Shown here: positions 8,126 through 17,543 of the stretch, in pieces
Position numbering within the stretch: position 1 is the first letter of the stretch
Layout: each line of letters starts with the position of its first letter
Assembly (NCBI GenBank): GCA_039978895.1
Contig: JBDWAL010000025.1
Span: 248,001-312,000, forward strand
Length of the DNA stretch: 64,000 bases
Direction: 5' to 3'
Source of the DNA: Aliishimia sp039978895
GTDB lineage: Bacteria; Pseudomonadota; Alphaproteobacteria; Rhodobacterales; Rhodobacteraceae
The notes under the pieces: model-generated
Told to the model about the DNA's origin: nothing
Database searches by the model: none
What the model saw: the letters and a program-made list of their open reading frames with translations, nothing else
Program-made: the position numbers and the translations under genes

Positions 8126-9178
8126 TTAGTCGCGGCGTCTGCGTCCACCCTCGCGTGCGCGGCGTCGTCCACCTGTGCCATCGTCAATCTTGTTGGACCG
8201 AATCCACTCGGCGCCATGTGCGTCGTTGTCGGTCAGGAAATTGGCCGCACGGATGGCTTCCATTTCTTTGCCGGCACGTGGCATCGTGGACCCCATTCCA
8301 AACATCTTCACGAGGGCTTCATCATCCATATCTGCGGGTAAGATGATCCCTGCAGCTTCGATCGCTGCACGCTTTTCCGCGATTTTGGAGGCCGGAACGG
8401 GCAAGGCAATCGGGTTCATAATCGCTGACGTCATGCCCGCGCCCATCGCCATTGGCAAAAACGCGTTATTGATGCCGTGTCGATTGGGCAGACCAAACGA
8501 AATATTCGACGCACCACATGTCGTGTTCACACCAAGTTCCTCGCGCAAACGGCGCACAAGACGAAACACCTGCAAACCGGCAGTCCCCATTGCGCCAATC
8601 GGCATCACCAGCGGATCAACCACAATATCATGCGCAGGAATGCCAAAATCTGCGGCACGCTCGACGATCCGTTTGGCCACGGCAAAGCGCACATCGGGGT
8701 CTTCGGAAATACCGGTGTCATCGTTGGAAATCGCAACAACTGGCACGTTATACTTCTTTACCAGCGGCAGGATGAGTTCCAGACGGTCTTCTTCGCCCGT
8801 GACGGAGTTGAGCAGCGGGCGGCCTTCGCAGACTTCCAATCCGGCCTCTAGGGCGGCGGGAACAGAGCTGTCGATACAAAGGGGCACGTCAACCAAAGCC
8901 TGCACCATTTGGATGACTTTGCGCATCAATGGGGGCTCGGTCTCGTTTGGGTTTGGGTTGGAGTTGTAAACAACGCCCGCATTGATATCCAACACTGTGG
9001 CCCCGGCTGCGACTTGAGCAACGGCGTCTTTCTCGATTGTTGAAAAATCACCTGCCTCAAGTTCGGCTGCAAGTTTCTTACGCCCCGTCGGGTTGATGCG
9101 TTCACCGATAACGCAGAAGGGCTGGTCAAAGCCAATGATTGCGGTCTTGCTTTTGCTTTCGACTATCGTTTTGGTCAT
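8126..9178 (-). CDS. Methyltetrahydrofolate:corrinoid methyltransferase-like protein
   Basis: 350 residues. The pterin-binding TIM-barrel start FCVIGERINPTGRKKL, then VLDINAG, PLCIDSS and SNISFGLPNR, place it in the AcsE/MtrH/dihydropteroate synthase superfamily. Such enzymes move a methyl group between tetrahydrofolate and a corrinoid protein. A very basic arginine-rich tail (GGRRRAREGGRRRRD) follows the fold. The start at 9178 overlaps the stop of the MetF-like gene by ATGA; a longer frame to 9244 would extend inside that gene. The neighbours suggest a one-carbon pathway feeding methyl groups from osmolytes or methylated compounds into folate; the exact methyl donor is not visible. Confidence 0.85.
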   Translation of the reverse strand: MTKTIVESKSKTAIIGFDQPFCVIGERINPTGRKKLAAELEAGDFSTIEKDAVAQVAAGATVLDINAGVVYNSNPNPNETEPPLMRKVIQMVQALVDVPLCIDSSVPAALEAGLEVCEGRPLLNSVTGEEDRLELILPLVKKYNVPVVAISNDDTGISEDPDVRFAVAKRIVERAADFGIPAHDIVVDPLVMPIGAMGTAGLQVFRLVRRLREELGVNTTCGASNISFGLPNRHGINNAFLPMAMGAGMTSAIMNPIALPVPASKIAEKRAAIEAAGIILPADMDDEALVKMFGMGSTMPRAGKEMEAIRAANFLTDNDAHGAEWIRSNKIDDGTGGRRRAREGGRRRRD

Positions 9179-10137
9179 GTCAGTTTTAGGTCCAATTCGG
9201 TGTTCGCTGGGACGGCGGAAGTGCCGCCATTGTCGATGGCCCATTGTGCGTTGGTCTTGATCCCACCTAGGGGAAAGAAGTGCACATTGGTGACGTTGAA
9301 ATCTGGATTGGCCGCTTTGTGTGCAGCCAACTCAGCGATAACGTCATCAGGCGCAAAGGGCAGCAACAGCTTGGTCACATCCTTGGCCCGCTTTTGAAGA
9401 ACGCGCAAAGAGGCGCCAACGCCGCATGCAATAGAGAACTTGATCAAGGTCTGCAACTTGGCTGGGCCCGCGATGCCGATATGGATCGGTATATCAATGC
9501 CAGCGGCTTTTAGCCCATCGGCCCAAGCGATGATTGGCTTGGCTTCAAAGGCAAACTGTGTGGCAATCGCCATTTGCGCATCTGTTGTGTCGTTAAACTT
9601 CTGTTTCCACTGCAATGCAGCGTCCACATTGGCCATGCCGCCATTGGGGTCGATGTCTTTGTTGCCCTCTGGGTGGCCTGCGACGTGCAGATGCGTGAAG
9701 CCTGCCTTATCGAACTCACCGGTTTCCAAGAGCTGCATGGAGCTTTCAAAGGCGCCATGTGGCGTTGTCACACCCCCTGCGAGCAGCAACGCTTGGGAGA
9801 CGTTTGCTTCGCCTTGGTAGCGCGCAATCCAATCTGCGAGCATAACTTTGTCGTTGATGATGCGTGCCGGGAAGTGCGGCATGACCGGAAAGCCGTCGGC
9901 GTTCAAACGCGCGGCAGTGCGCACCATGTCCTCGATGGGGGTGCCTTCGATGTGGGCCACATAGACTCGCGTCCCCTCGGGAAGCAAATCGCGGAAATTT
10001 TCCACCTTGTCAGCCGTGCGTGGCATCACTTCTATCGAATAGTTCTTTAAGAACGTTTCGACGTCAGGTGACACGACGGCGGGGGCGGAAGGTTCGGCTT
10101 TCTTAAACATCGACAGGACCATGCGAATGAACTCCAT
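9175..10137 (-). CDS. Methylenetetrahydrofolate reductase-like protein
   Basis: 320 residues of the MetF superfamily TIM barrel. Visible segments include VYVAHIEGTP, FPVMPHFPAR, ALLLAGGV, and HVAGHPEGNKDIDPNGG, which occupies the folate/flavin site region. It is more divergent than standard MetF and belongs to the type that forms a trio with a methyltransferase and a virulence-factor-family protein in Roseobacter genomes. ATG codons at 10137, 10122 and 10110 are all possible; GGAG lies 9 bases before 10122, so that shorter start is credible. It lies 12 bases after the upstream gene. Confidence 0.85.
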   Translation of the reverse strand: MEFIRMVLSMFKKAEPSAPAVVSPDVETFLKNYSIEVMPRTADKVENFRDLLPEGTRVYVAHIEGTPIEDMVRTAARLNADGFPVMPHFPARIINDKVMLADWIARYQGEANVSQALLLAGGVTTPHGAFESSMQLLETGEFDKAGFTHLHVAGHPEGNKDIDPNGGMANVDAALQWKQKFNDTTDAQMAIATQFAFEAKPIIAWADGLKAAGIDIPIHIGIAGPAKLQTLIKFSIACGVGASLRVLQKRAKDVTKLLLPFAPDDVIAELAAHKAANPDFNVTNVHFFPLGGIKTNAQWAIDNGGTSAVPANTELDLKLT

Positions 10138-10149
10138 AAGGGCAGGGGG

Positions 10150-10464
10150 TCAGGTGTCGCTTTGCGCGACAGCCCAACCATCGTTGGCAATAAGGGCTTT
10201 GATGCGGGTTGCATCATATTCGGCTTCTAAACGGGTGGCTTCGGATTCAACGATTTCGGCTGGATCACCGTCCAGTGTGTAGGGCGCGGCTTTGCGCCAC
10301 TCGGCGAGATAGGCATCGGCGTCTTTGGCGTTCACTTTCATGGCCGCGCGGTCGATGGCTTGCTCAAAGCGTTCCTCCAAGGGGCGCTTGGCACTGCGGC
10401 GGCCCTTGCCGACGATGACTTGAGCGGGGATGTCGCGCCAATAAACGATTGTGACGTCAGGCAT
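10150..10464 (-). CDS. 'Virulence factor' family small protein
   Basis: 104 residues beginning MPDVTIVYWRDIPAQVIVG, followed by the GRRSAKRPLEERF segment typical of the family that Pfam calls Virulence_fact; the name is historical and no virulence role is implied. It is probably cytoplasmic. The start at 10464 has a GAGGAA ribosome-binding site. It is the first gene of the three-gene methyl/folate operon, which suggests a role with those enzymes. Confidence 0.8.
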   Translation of the reverse strand: MPDVTIVYWRDIPAQVIVGKGRRSAKRPLEERFEQAIDRAAMKVNAKDADAYLAEWRKAAPYTLDGDPAEIVESEATRLEAEYDATRIKALIANDGWAVAQSDT

Positions 10465-10622
10465 ATCTGTGATTCCTCTGTTCTGCATTGTGCATAAGCG
10501 AACAGATAGGCCAAACGCGGCAGGTTTTCGACACGTAACAGGCAATCCGCGACGCGTGCCCTCTTGCGGCAAATCAGACGAGTGATTACGGTCATCCTTA
10601 ACACGATATAGGAGGGCGCGAC

Positions 10623-11735
10623 ATGGCGCCCAGGCGTCCCAAAGGTGCGGCCGCTTTCCCGAGACCGGTAGAGAGCCCTGCGCCGAAACCGCCAGACCCT
10701 GCGGAGCTATACGCTGCGCTGGATCTGGGGACTAATAGCTGTCGCATGTTGATTGCGCAGCCCAAAGGGAGTGGCTTTCACGTTGTGGATAGCTTCTCTA
10801 AATCTGTGCAACTTGGGGCTGGGCTGGAAAAGTCTGGTCGCTTGTCACGCGGATCGATGGCCCGCACCGCGCAAGCTTTGCGGATCTGTCAGCAAAAACT
10901 GAAGAAGCATAAAGTGAAGCATATGCGATTGGTGGCCACCGAAGCCTGTCGCCGTGCCGAAAACGCTGAAACCTTTGTGCGCCGCGTCCAGAATGAAATC
11001 GGGATGACGCTCGAAATTATCCAACCCGAAGAAGAAGCCCGTTTGGCGGTTATTTCTTGTGCGCCGTTGGTGTCGACCAAGACCGAACAGCTTTTGGTGG
11101 TTGATATTGGCGGTGGCTCGACGGAATTGGTGTGGATTGACCTTGGCTCGGTGCCAAAACGGGATCGCCCCAGCGCCATTATGCGTCTGCATTCTGGCTT
11201 TGCACCGGGCAACAACCCGTTTCCAGCCGCCAAGGTTGTGGATTGGATCAGTGTTCCGCTTGGCGTGGCAACGTTGCGCGACCAGTTTAACGATGTCGAA
11301 GACGATGCGGCGCGGTTTGCCTTGATGTCGTGGTTCTTTGAGGAAAACTTGAGCGAGTTTACACCTTATAAGAACCTTCAGGCGCATGATCGGTTTCAGA
11401 TCGTGGGAACATCGGGCACGGTCACCACTGTGGCGGCCTCTCACTTGGGGTTGCGCCGTTATGATCGCACCAAGGTGGACGGGCTGCGCATGACGTCGGA
11501 ACAGATCGACAAGGTTATACGGTCATATTTGACGCTTGGTCCCACAGGTCGGCGCGCCGATCCGCGTATTGGGCAAGATCGACAGGCCTTGATCATGTCT
11601 GGCGCCGCAATTTTGCAGGCTTTGATGCGTCTTTGGCCCACAGACCGGTTATCTGTTGCGGATCGTGGGCTGCGAGAAGGTTTACTCTATGCGCAAATGT
11701 CGGCAGATGGGGTGCTTGAAGATGGCCCATTTTAG
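10623..11735 (+). CDS. Ppx/GppA-type phosphatase
   Basis: 370 residues. The actin-like ATPase fold of exopolyphosphatase/guanosine pentaphosphatase proteins is shown by ALDLGTNSCRMLIA, EEEARLAVIS (the catalytic glutamate region) and DIGGGSTELVW. Family members hydrolyse polyphosphate or pppGpp. It lacks the long C-terminal HD-like domain of full-size Ppx. The start at 10623 follows GGAGG. It is transcribed with rlmE 80 bases downstream, a common pairing in Rhodobacterales. Confidence 0.88.
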   Translation: MAPRRPKGAAAFPRPVESPAPKPPDPAELYAALDLGTNSCRMLIAQPKGSGFHVVDSFSKSVQLGAGLEKSGRLSRGSMARTAQALRICQQKLKKHKVKHMRLVATEACRRAENAETFVRRVQNEIGMTLEIIQPEEEARLAVISCAPLVSTKTEQLLVVDIGGGSTELVWIDLGSVPKRDRPSAIMRLHSGFAPGNNPFPAAKVVDWISVPLGVATLRDQFNDVEDDAARFALMSWFFEENLSEFTPYKNLQAHDRFQIVGTSGTVTTVAASHLGLRRYDRTKVDGLRMTSEQIDKVIRSYLTLGPTGRRADPRIGQDRQALIMSGAAILQALMRLWPTDRLSVADRGLREGLLYAQMSADGVLEDGPF

Positions 11736-11815
11736 ATGCGGCTATGTGTTGTCCCACTTTGGGGACGCGCCTGCGGGTAATTCGCAGCACATAAGAACAG
11801 GAAGAGTAGTACCGC

Positions 11816-12535
11816 GTGGCTGATAAAAAGACAGGCCCAAAGAACACTTCAGGACGCGGGCAACGCGATCTGAAGGTGAAGGTAAAGACGGCGCGCGGGC
11901 GGAAGATTTCCTCGACGCGCTGGCTTCAGCGGCAATTGAACGACCCGTATGTCAAACGTGCGGGTGTTGATGGCTATCGTGGTCGCGCGGCGTATAAAAT
12001 CCTCGAACTTGACGACAAGTTCCGGTTTTTGGTCCCCGGTGCGCGAGTTGTCGATCTGGGTTGTGCGCCGGGTGGATGGCTGCAAGTGGCTGTGCCGCGG
12101 ATTAACGCCTTGGGCACCAAACAAGGCAAAGCAGTCGGCACCATTCTGGGCATTGATCTTCAGGAAATGGAACCGGTCGCGGGTGCAGAAGTCCACCAGT
12201 TGGATTTCATGGAGGGTGATGCCGACCAGCGTGTCAAAGATTGGCTGGGCGGACCTGCGGATGTGGTGATGTCGGACATGGCGGCCTCTGCCTCGGGGCA
12301 CAAGCAGACCGACCACTTGCGGATTATGGCCTTGTGTGAAGCGGCAGCGTATTTTTCCTTTGACGTGCTCGAAGTGGGGGGAACGTTCGTGGCCAAGGTT
12401 CTGGCGGGCGGTGCCGAGGGTGGCCTGCAATCTGTTCTAAAACAACGCTTTGAAAAAGTTGCGCATGTGAAACCGCCTGCGTCGCGTTCGGACAGTTCGG
12501 AAAAGTTTGTGGTGGCAACAAAGTTCCGAGGGTAA
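11816..12535 (+). CDS. rlmE: 23S rRNA (uridine-2'-O)-methyltransferase RlmE
   Basis: 239 residues, RrmJ/FtsJ family, which methylates U2552 of 23S rRNA in the ribosomal A loop. The SAM motif VVDLGCAPGGWLQ and the K-D-K-E catalytic set are visible: K in RAAYKILE, D in VVMSDMA, K in FVAKVL, E in SSEKFVV. The N-terminus has a basic, disordered extension of about 45 residues before the fold, usual in alphaproteobacteria. The start is GTG at 11816. Confidence 0.93.
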   Translation: MADKKTGPKNTSGRGQRDLKVKVKTARGRKISSTRWLQRQLNDPYVKRAGVDGYRGRAAYKILELDDKFRFLVPGARVVDLGCAPGGWLQVAVPRINALGTKQGKAVGTILGIDLQEMEPVAGAEVHQLDFMEGDADQRVKDWLGGPADVVMSDMAASASGHKQTDHLRIMALCEAAAYFSFDVLEVGGTFVAKVLAGGAEGGLQSVLKQRFEKVAHVKPPASRSDSSEKFVVATKFRG

Positions 12536-12601
12536 GCCACTCGACTTGCTCAATTGGGTCGCACAGGCAATACTTGGCCGACGCGGGGGGGCGACAACGG
12601 T

Positions 12602-13375
12602 ATGACAAAACAGACGGAAGCTGCGGTGGCGGATGTGCAAGATGCGGTCAGATCAATGATCCATGCACAAACGACTCAGGACGTCTGGGGGATTTATGCC
12701 AAAGCCATGACGGGTTTGGGCTTCGACAAGCTGCTCTATGGTGGGACGCGCTTACCGCGGCTAGATCACAAAATCGGTGATATCCGTGACGCGCTGATCC
12801 TGCATTATGGGCCTCAGGAATACGTGGATTTGTATTTGGGCGAGGAGCTGTTTTTGCATTCGCCATCCTATGCGTGGGCTGCACAACATAGTGGCTTTGC
12901 AAGCTGGCAACAGGCGTTGTCGCAATTCTCGGGGGAACCGCGACCAGAACACCTTCGTATCTTGCAGTTGAACGCACAATTCGGGGTTTTTGCTGGATAT
13001 GTGGGGTCTTTGGATGATCTTGTGCGCGGAATGCACGGCGTCATCGGCGTAAGCCCGATAGGGTCGTTAAATCAGGCAGACACCGACCTTTTGTGGGCAG
13101 ATGTCGGTCGCGATGTCGAAATGCTAAGCAATTTGCTACAGTTACGCATAGCTAGCTTACCGATGGCTGGGCAAAGACGTCCGCTCACCAGCCGCCAACG
13201 CGAGTCTTTAAATTGGTGCGCGCAAGGAAAAACAATGCAAGATATCGCCGATATCATGGACCTAAGCGCGGCAACAATTGAAAAACACTTACGCATGGCG
13301 CGCGAAGCGCTGGATGCAACAACGACAGCGCACGCGGTACAAAAAGCGACATCGTTGAATTTGCTGGTTGCCTAA
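12602..13375 (+). CDS. LuxR-family regulator with autoinducer-type domain
   Basis: 257 residues. The N-terminal 170 or so residues resemble an autoinducer-binding domain (FDKLLYGG, YVDLYLGEELF, SPSYAWAA). Residues about 193-235 form a GerE-type helix-turn-helix (LTSRQRESLNWCAQGKT, IADIMDLSAATIEKHL). The start is ATG at 12602; an upstream frame to 12554 has no better signal. No luxI-type synthase is seen nearby, so it may be an orphan receptor. It is followed by a decayed gene region. Confidence 0.82.
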   Translation: MTKQTEAAVADVQDAVRSMIHAQTTQDVWGIYAKAMTGLGFDKLLYGGTRLPRLDHKIGDIRDALILHYGPQEYVDLYLGEELFLHSPSYAWAAQHSGFASWQQALSQFSGEPRPEHLRILQLNAQFGVFAGYVGSLDDLVRGMHGVIGVSPIGSLNQADTDLLWADVGRDVEMLSNLLQLRIASLPMAGQRRPLTSRQRESLNWCAQGKTMQDIADIMDLSAATIEKHLRMAREALDATTTAHAVQKATSLNLLVA

Positions 13376-13412
13376 GTTTTGTGCATTTCTTGTGGTTTAT
13401 CGAGTTACATAG

Positions 13413-13719
13413 AGACAGCATCTGTGTGAATTCGTTGCGGACCCTCAAGGGCTGGTGACTGACCTTTATGTGATGGATGCATGGGGCGCTGAATGTCGCG
13501 TCCCGTAGGGTGAGCTCGGATTACTGGCATGGCGACGACGCGAAATTCTAGAAAACCTTCGATAGGGATGGCCCTGAGGCAATCCATCTGGGGGAGGTCG
13601 AATTCGACGAAAGCACCAACACATACCAAGAACAAGATTCGATCACGTTGAAATATCCGGAAACGGGCGAAGCCATTGACGCCGCGACAGTGGGGCTGGA
13701 TGCAAAGCGATTTTTCTAA
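13413..13719 (+). pseudogene. Decayed Cache-type sensor domain
   Basis: Reading with one frameshift (near 13511) and past in-frame stops, the text runs DPQGLVTDLYVMDAWGAE, then SSDYWHGDDAKF, then IHLGEVEFDESTNTYQEQ, and ends TVGLDAKRFF. This order of motifs is that of the ligand-binding Cache domain of membrane chemoreceptors and sensor kinases. The flanking transmembrane and signalling parts are gone. It appears to be the last remnant of a chemoreceptor or sensor gene. Confidence 0.6.
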
Positions 13720-13949
13720 AATTTGACGGCAGTATATTCGCTATGCGCGAATTTCCGCGCATGGCGCGTCGTGCATTCCTAAATTGTGCGGCATGCGTTT
13801 TGGGGTCACCACAGGTGGAACGATGACGGTTTAAACTGGTGACAAACCTTGCCTTTGCAAAGCCCAAGTGCCGCGCAGACACGGTGGGCTGTTATTGAAC
13901 GCGAAGGTGGATCACAAAAAGCGAGCTTCACCGAATTTCACGCCCGTGA

Positions 13950-14195
13950 TCACAGTCCGCGCAAACGCAGCGATTGCATGGCAGTGGCTTGCAGCGCCAA
14001 CATGTCATCATCACTCATGGCAAATTCTTTGCGTTTTACGGGGGTGGTTTGTTCTTCCTCAGTTGGTTCGACAGTTGCATCGTGACGCAGCAATTCAAAC
14101 AAACGATTGTGCCGAACAGGCGTGACAGTGGTGTCGGGCGCTTGATCTGGCAGTTGCGGAAGGGCGGCAGGCAGGAAGGAATGTTTCTGGAGCAT
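13950..14195 (-). CDS. Small hypothetical protein
   Basis: 81 residues, starting MLQKHSFLPAALPQLPDQ and ending in a mildly acidic helix (MSDDDMLALQATAMQSL). Codon use looks coding. No clear ribosome-binding site precedes the ATG at 14195, and I recognise no family. It lies alone in a 1.7-kb stretch of otherwise decayed sequence, so it may itself be a remnant. Confidence 0.4.
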   Translation of the reverse strand: MLQKHSFLPAALPQLPDQAPDTTVTPVRHNRLFELLRHDATVEPTEEEQTTPVKRKEFAMSDDDMLALQATAMQSLRLRGL

Positions 14196-15128
14196 GCTCT
14201 ATCCATCGCGGGTGGCCGTGTCGCGGAATCGACGGATTTCAGGCTATTTTGGGACCGTTATTTCGGATTTGTGGCAACAAATTTACGATTTGTTAACAAT
14301 TGGCGTCGGATCGGATTTTTGTTTCTGTTCAAGCCGGTAATTTGCAGTGGTTTGGTGAAAACATACATAAAAACTTAGAGCTTATGAAGTTCAGCTCATT
14401 AGTCGCTCTATGTTGGACGTTGACTGCGTTGCCCAGAAAAACAGATGGTTCTACTGACTTATCGGAAAAGGGGCTGGATCAGCGCGCCACAATCTCGGGT
14501 CCAAAATGTGACGGATTTAAATCCGCAATCGCGAGCCCAATACACGCATGGGCGTGCCGCAAGTCCACCTTTGGAATGGAATGAACATGGGGCAACGCCA
14601 AAGCTGTTGTGGTGTCAGCGACATGCCCGCAAGCGTTACTATTCTCAAATGTGGCTCTTGTGCGAAAACCGATTTTTTATGCAATGGGTCCACTGTGGCC
14701 CGCATAACTTTCACAACGGGCGCGAACGTTACGTGAAAAGGAGTTTTGAGACGTAACGTGCTTTTGCTTGACCCTTCCCAAGGAATTCTTTTGAAGTTAT
14801 GGCCGTCTGGGGCTTTTTTTCGGTAACATCGAAACTCCGGACGTTAATGATTTTCTTTGATTGGTTTGCAGACCTCTCACTGGATCGAAATCACCGGAAT
14901 GTTCAAAAATGCTGCGTCGGCCCCAAACCAGTTTAGTTAGCTTGACCCTAATATTGGAAGGACTGTATGATTAAGGAAGGGCGTTCTCGATAAGTAGATA
15001 TTGCCACTTTTTGTACTCGGATTTTCAGTGCCAAGCCGACCATTAAAAGACTAGATCTCGTTAAATAACATAAAGACAATGAAATCTAATTGCCCAATTG
15101 TTGGGCGATTAGCACAGGAGCAGCCGAC
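14196..15128. other. Non-coding stretch without recognisable gene
   Basis: About 930 bases with short open frames on both strands but none with a credible start, family or codon pattern. The part from 14270 to 14400 and from 14930 to 15100 is AT-rich. The latter probably holds the promoter of the GGDEF-EAL gene. I see no repeat or RNA gene. Confidence 0.5.
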
Positions 15129-17201
15129 TTGAATTCAAAGAGTGACGAAGACGCTGAGTCGTTACTAAGTATCGCATTGCATAGTATGGATCAGGGGCTA
15201 ATCGTGGTCCGCGGTGACTTAACCGTGCCAATTTTGAACGTACGTGCGACGGAACTGGCCGATTGCCCGAGCAGCTTCGCCGAGAACCCTCCGACTTTCC
15301 CAGAAATCCTCGCATATCAGGTCAAAATCGGGGCGATCACCCACGCCTATATGGAATCCAGCATCAACAGATTCATATTGGATGGGGAGAAAATCAAGGA
15401 AAACCATAGGTATACGCGTAAGACGAACACCAATCGGTGGTTAGATGTGCGCACCACGCCGTTGCCGGATGGCGGATTTGTTCGAACCTTCACGGATCAA
15501 ACAGAATGGTACGAAATTTCGGCCGCTAAGCGGCAATCGGACAACGCATATCGCGCTCTGTTCGAAAATTCAGCCGTGGGTATCTATCGTTCTTCTGCGG
15601 ATGGAACACCGCAACGTATGAACCCCGAATTGGTGTCCATGCACCGATATCATAGCGAAGAGGATGCTCTGCGGCACGCCGATGATATTGCGAATAACAG
15701 TTATGTTGATCCTGAACGTCGCAAACAGTTTCAGGATGTGATGAGAAAAGACGGCCGGGTTATTGACTTTGAATCTGAAATTTATCGCCATTTAACCAAA
15801 GAGAAAATTTGGATATCCGAAACGGCATGGGCTGTACGGGACGCGGATGACGAATTCATCGGATATGAAGGCACTATTATTGATGTGACAGAGCGTAAGC
15901 ATCTGGAAGCGTTGATTACTTACGCCGCACACCATGATACGTTGACGGAATTGCCCAATAGGGCCCGCTTCAATCAGGCGGTTGAAGAAGCTTTGCTTGC
16001 GGGCGACAAGTTCTCGCTGGTCTACTTGGATTTGGATGGTTTCAAGGCGGTGAATGACACCTATGGGCATCAAAGCGGTGATGGTCTTCTGATCAGTTTC
16101 GCGAAACTCTTGGATGATAAAATTGGGGCCAACGGGACGGTATTTCGAATAGGGGGCGATGAGTTTGCGGTTATTACGTCAAATGTTGCGGCTGATTTCG
16201 ATTATCCCGAAGAGCTATTGGGCATTCCGCTTTCGTTTCCCTTGGCGATTGATGACACCGGTCGCTCTGTGAAGACGTCGATATCGGGCGGGGCCGTTGA
16301 ATTCCCGCGTGACGCGAATAACCTTTTGGATCTTTTGAAATGTGCGGATTTGGCGCTTTATGCTGCGAAAGCTAGCGGCAAGAGCGTGATTTGCGAGTAC
16401 GAAAAGTCGATGGGGGACACGCTGGAAGCCCGACTTCTTTTAAGCGAAGAATTCCACCATGCATTGAGTAATTCGCAAATTGAACCGTATTATCAACCTA
16501 TTGTCGATCTAAGGACAGGACATATCCAAGGTTTCGAAGCCTTGGCACGTTGGCATCATCCCACACGCGGAACGCTTCAACCGAAATCTTTCCAAGACAT
16601 GTTAGATGATTTTGAAGTCTCGTCGCTCATCGGCGAACAGATAATCAAGAAGGTCTTGGCCGATATGGCGGCATGGCAGCGTGCAGGGATCGGTTTTTCA
16701 CGGGTCGCCATCAATGTCGGTGACAGCGATCTGATGCGTCCAAATTTTGCAACCAACCTACTTAAGCAACTCAAAACACGCGGGTTGGAAAACACAAGTT
16801 TGGAAATTGAAGTCACTGAGAACTGCATTTTTGGACCCAACAAAGAACAACTGATTGAGCAATTGAACATCTTGCGCGCAGCGGGGTGTAAGGTTGCGTT
16901 GGACGATTTTGGCACGGGTCAATCATCGATCACACGGATCAAGGATCTGCCGATTACCGCATTGAAAGTGGACAAGTCCTTTGTCGATGATGTCTTGGAC
17001 AATGAGAAGGATCAAGCCATCATCAAGTCTCTGATCGGATTGGGGAAAATGTTGTCTTTCCATCTTGTTGTTGAAGGCGTCGAGACTCAAGAACAGCGCG
17101 AAATCTTGCTGGAAATGGGGTGTGAAGTTGCACAAGGCTTTCACTTCTCCGAAGCTGTTCCAGCGCATGACATTGCAGGGCTTATCCAACAACAAACCTA
17201 A
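15129..17201 (+). CDS. PAS-GGDEF-EAL cyclic-di-GMP protein
   Basis: 690 residues, apparently cytosolic with no membrane segment. Two N-terminal PAS-like domains (the second around residues 135-270, ending GTIIDVTERK) are followed by a diguanylate cyclase domain with an intact RIGGDEFAVI motif. A phosphodiesterase EAL domain follows, with FEALARW, DDFGTG and KVDKSFV. Both catalytic signatures look complete, so it could make or break c-di-GMP, gated by the PAS domains. I chose TTG at 15129 because AGGAG lies 8 bases upstream; an in-frame TTG at 15090 has no such site. It is a single-gene unit. Confidence 0.9.
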   Translation: MNSKSDEDAESLLSIALHSMDQGLIVVRGDLTVPILNVRATELADCPSSFAENPPTFPEILAYQVKIGAITHAYMESSINRFILDGEKIKENHRYTRKTNTNRWLDVRTTPLPDGGFVRTFTDQTEWYEISAAKRQSDNAYRALFENSAVGIYRSSADGTPQRMNPELVSMHRYHSEEDALRHADDIANNSYVDPERRKQFQDVMRKDGRVIDFESEIYRHLTKEKIWISETAWAVRDADDEFIGYEGTIIDVTERKHLEALITYAAHHDTLTELPNRARFNQAVEEALLAGDKFSLVYLDLDGFKAVNDTYGHQSGDGLLISFAKLLDDKIGANGTVFRIGGDEFAVITSNVAADFDYPEELLGIPLSFPLAIDDTGRSVKTSISGGAVEFPRDANNLLDLLKCADLALYAAKASGKSVICEYEKSMGDTLEARLLLSEEFHHALSNSQIEPYYQPIVDLRTGHIQGFEALARWHHPTRGTLQPKSFQDMLDDFEVSSLIGEQIIKKVLADMAAWQRAGIGFSRVAINVGDSDLMRPNFATNLLKQLKTRGLENTSLEIEVTENCIFGPNKEQLIEQLNILRAAGCKVALDDFGTGQSSITRIKDLPITALKVDKSFVDDVLDNEKDQAIIKSLIGLGKMLSFHLVVEGVETQEQREILLEMGCEVAQGFHFSEAVPAHDIAGLIQQQT

Positions 17202-17543
17202 ACTGATTGCGCAGTATCCTGTTCTAAAGGACGGGCAGTCATGCGTGGTTCACAACAAGGCGGGTTGCCTTGGCAATTTGTATGAAAACCCCTTGGCCTG
17301 ACCCATAGGCTGACAAAGCCAGCGACGCGGAATCTGACAGTGTCGCGCAAATTTTGGTTGCGTCCAAACAAGCAGGCGTGGTTCAAATGGTGCATTACCT
17401 TGGCAATAAAGGCATTGCGCGCTGCTGCTTGGGTGAGCGGAGCCTTTCTGCTCACAAGTCGGGTCGGGTTCGACCCAAAGCGTGCAATTGGCTCCTTTCA
17501 TACGTCATCAGGCGGCGCGCCGCCACAGCCAAAGGGTAATTCC
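17202..17543. other. Intergenic region before aminotransferase
   Basis: 342 bases without a gene. It contains a perfect dyad GGGTCG-ggtt-CGACCC (17461-17476) and GTGAGC/GCTCAC arms just upstream, which could be operator sites for the ectoine-type gene pair that follows. A long open frame joined to the aminotransferase crosses it, but its extra N-terminus is not family-like. Confidence 0.4.

Noticed and set aside
8175..8969. 264-residue open frame antisense to the folate methyltransferase
   Set aside because: Serine/arginine-rich low-quality text typical of antisense shadows of a GC-rich gene; the minus-strand gene is clearly real.
10845..11444. 199-residue open frame antisense to the Ppx/GppA gene
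   Set aside because: Shadow of a well-recognised gene; no start signal and no family pattern.
14445..14756. 103-residue plus-strand frame in the gap before the GGDEF-EAL gene
   Set aside because: Residue use (many W, C, H) is unlike a real protein and there is no ribosome-binding site or recognisable motif.
17340..17543. 68-residue N-terminal extension of the aminotransferase
   Set aside because: The extra text is not family-like and covers a dyad; ATG 17544 matches the usual start of the family.
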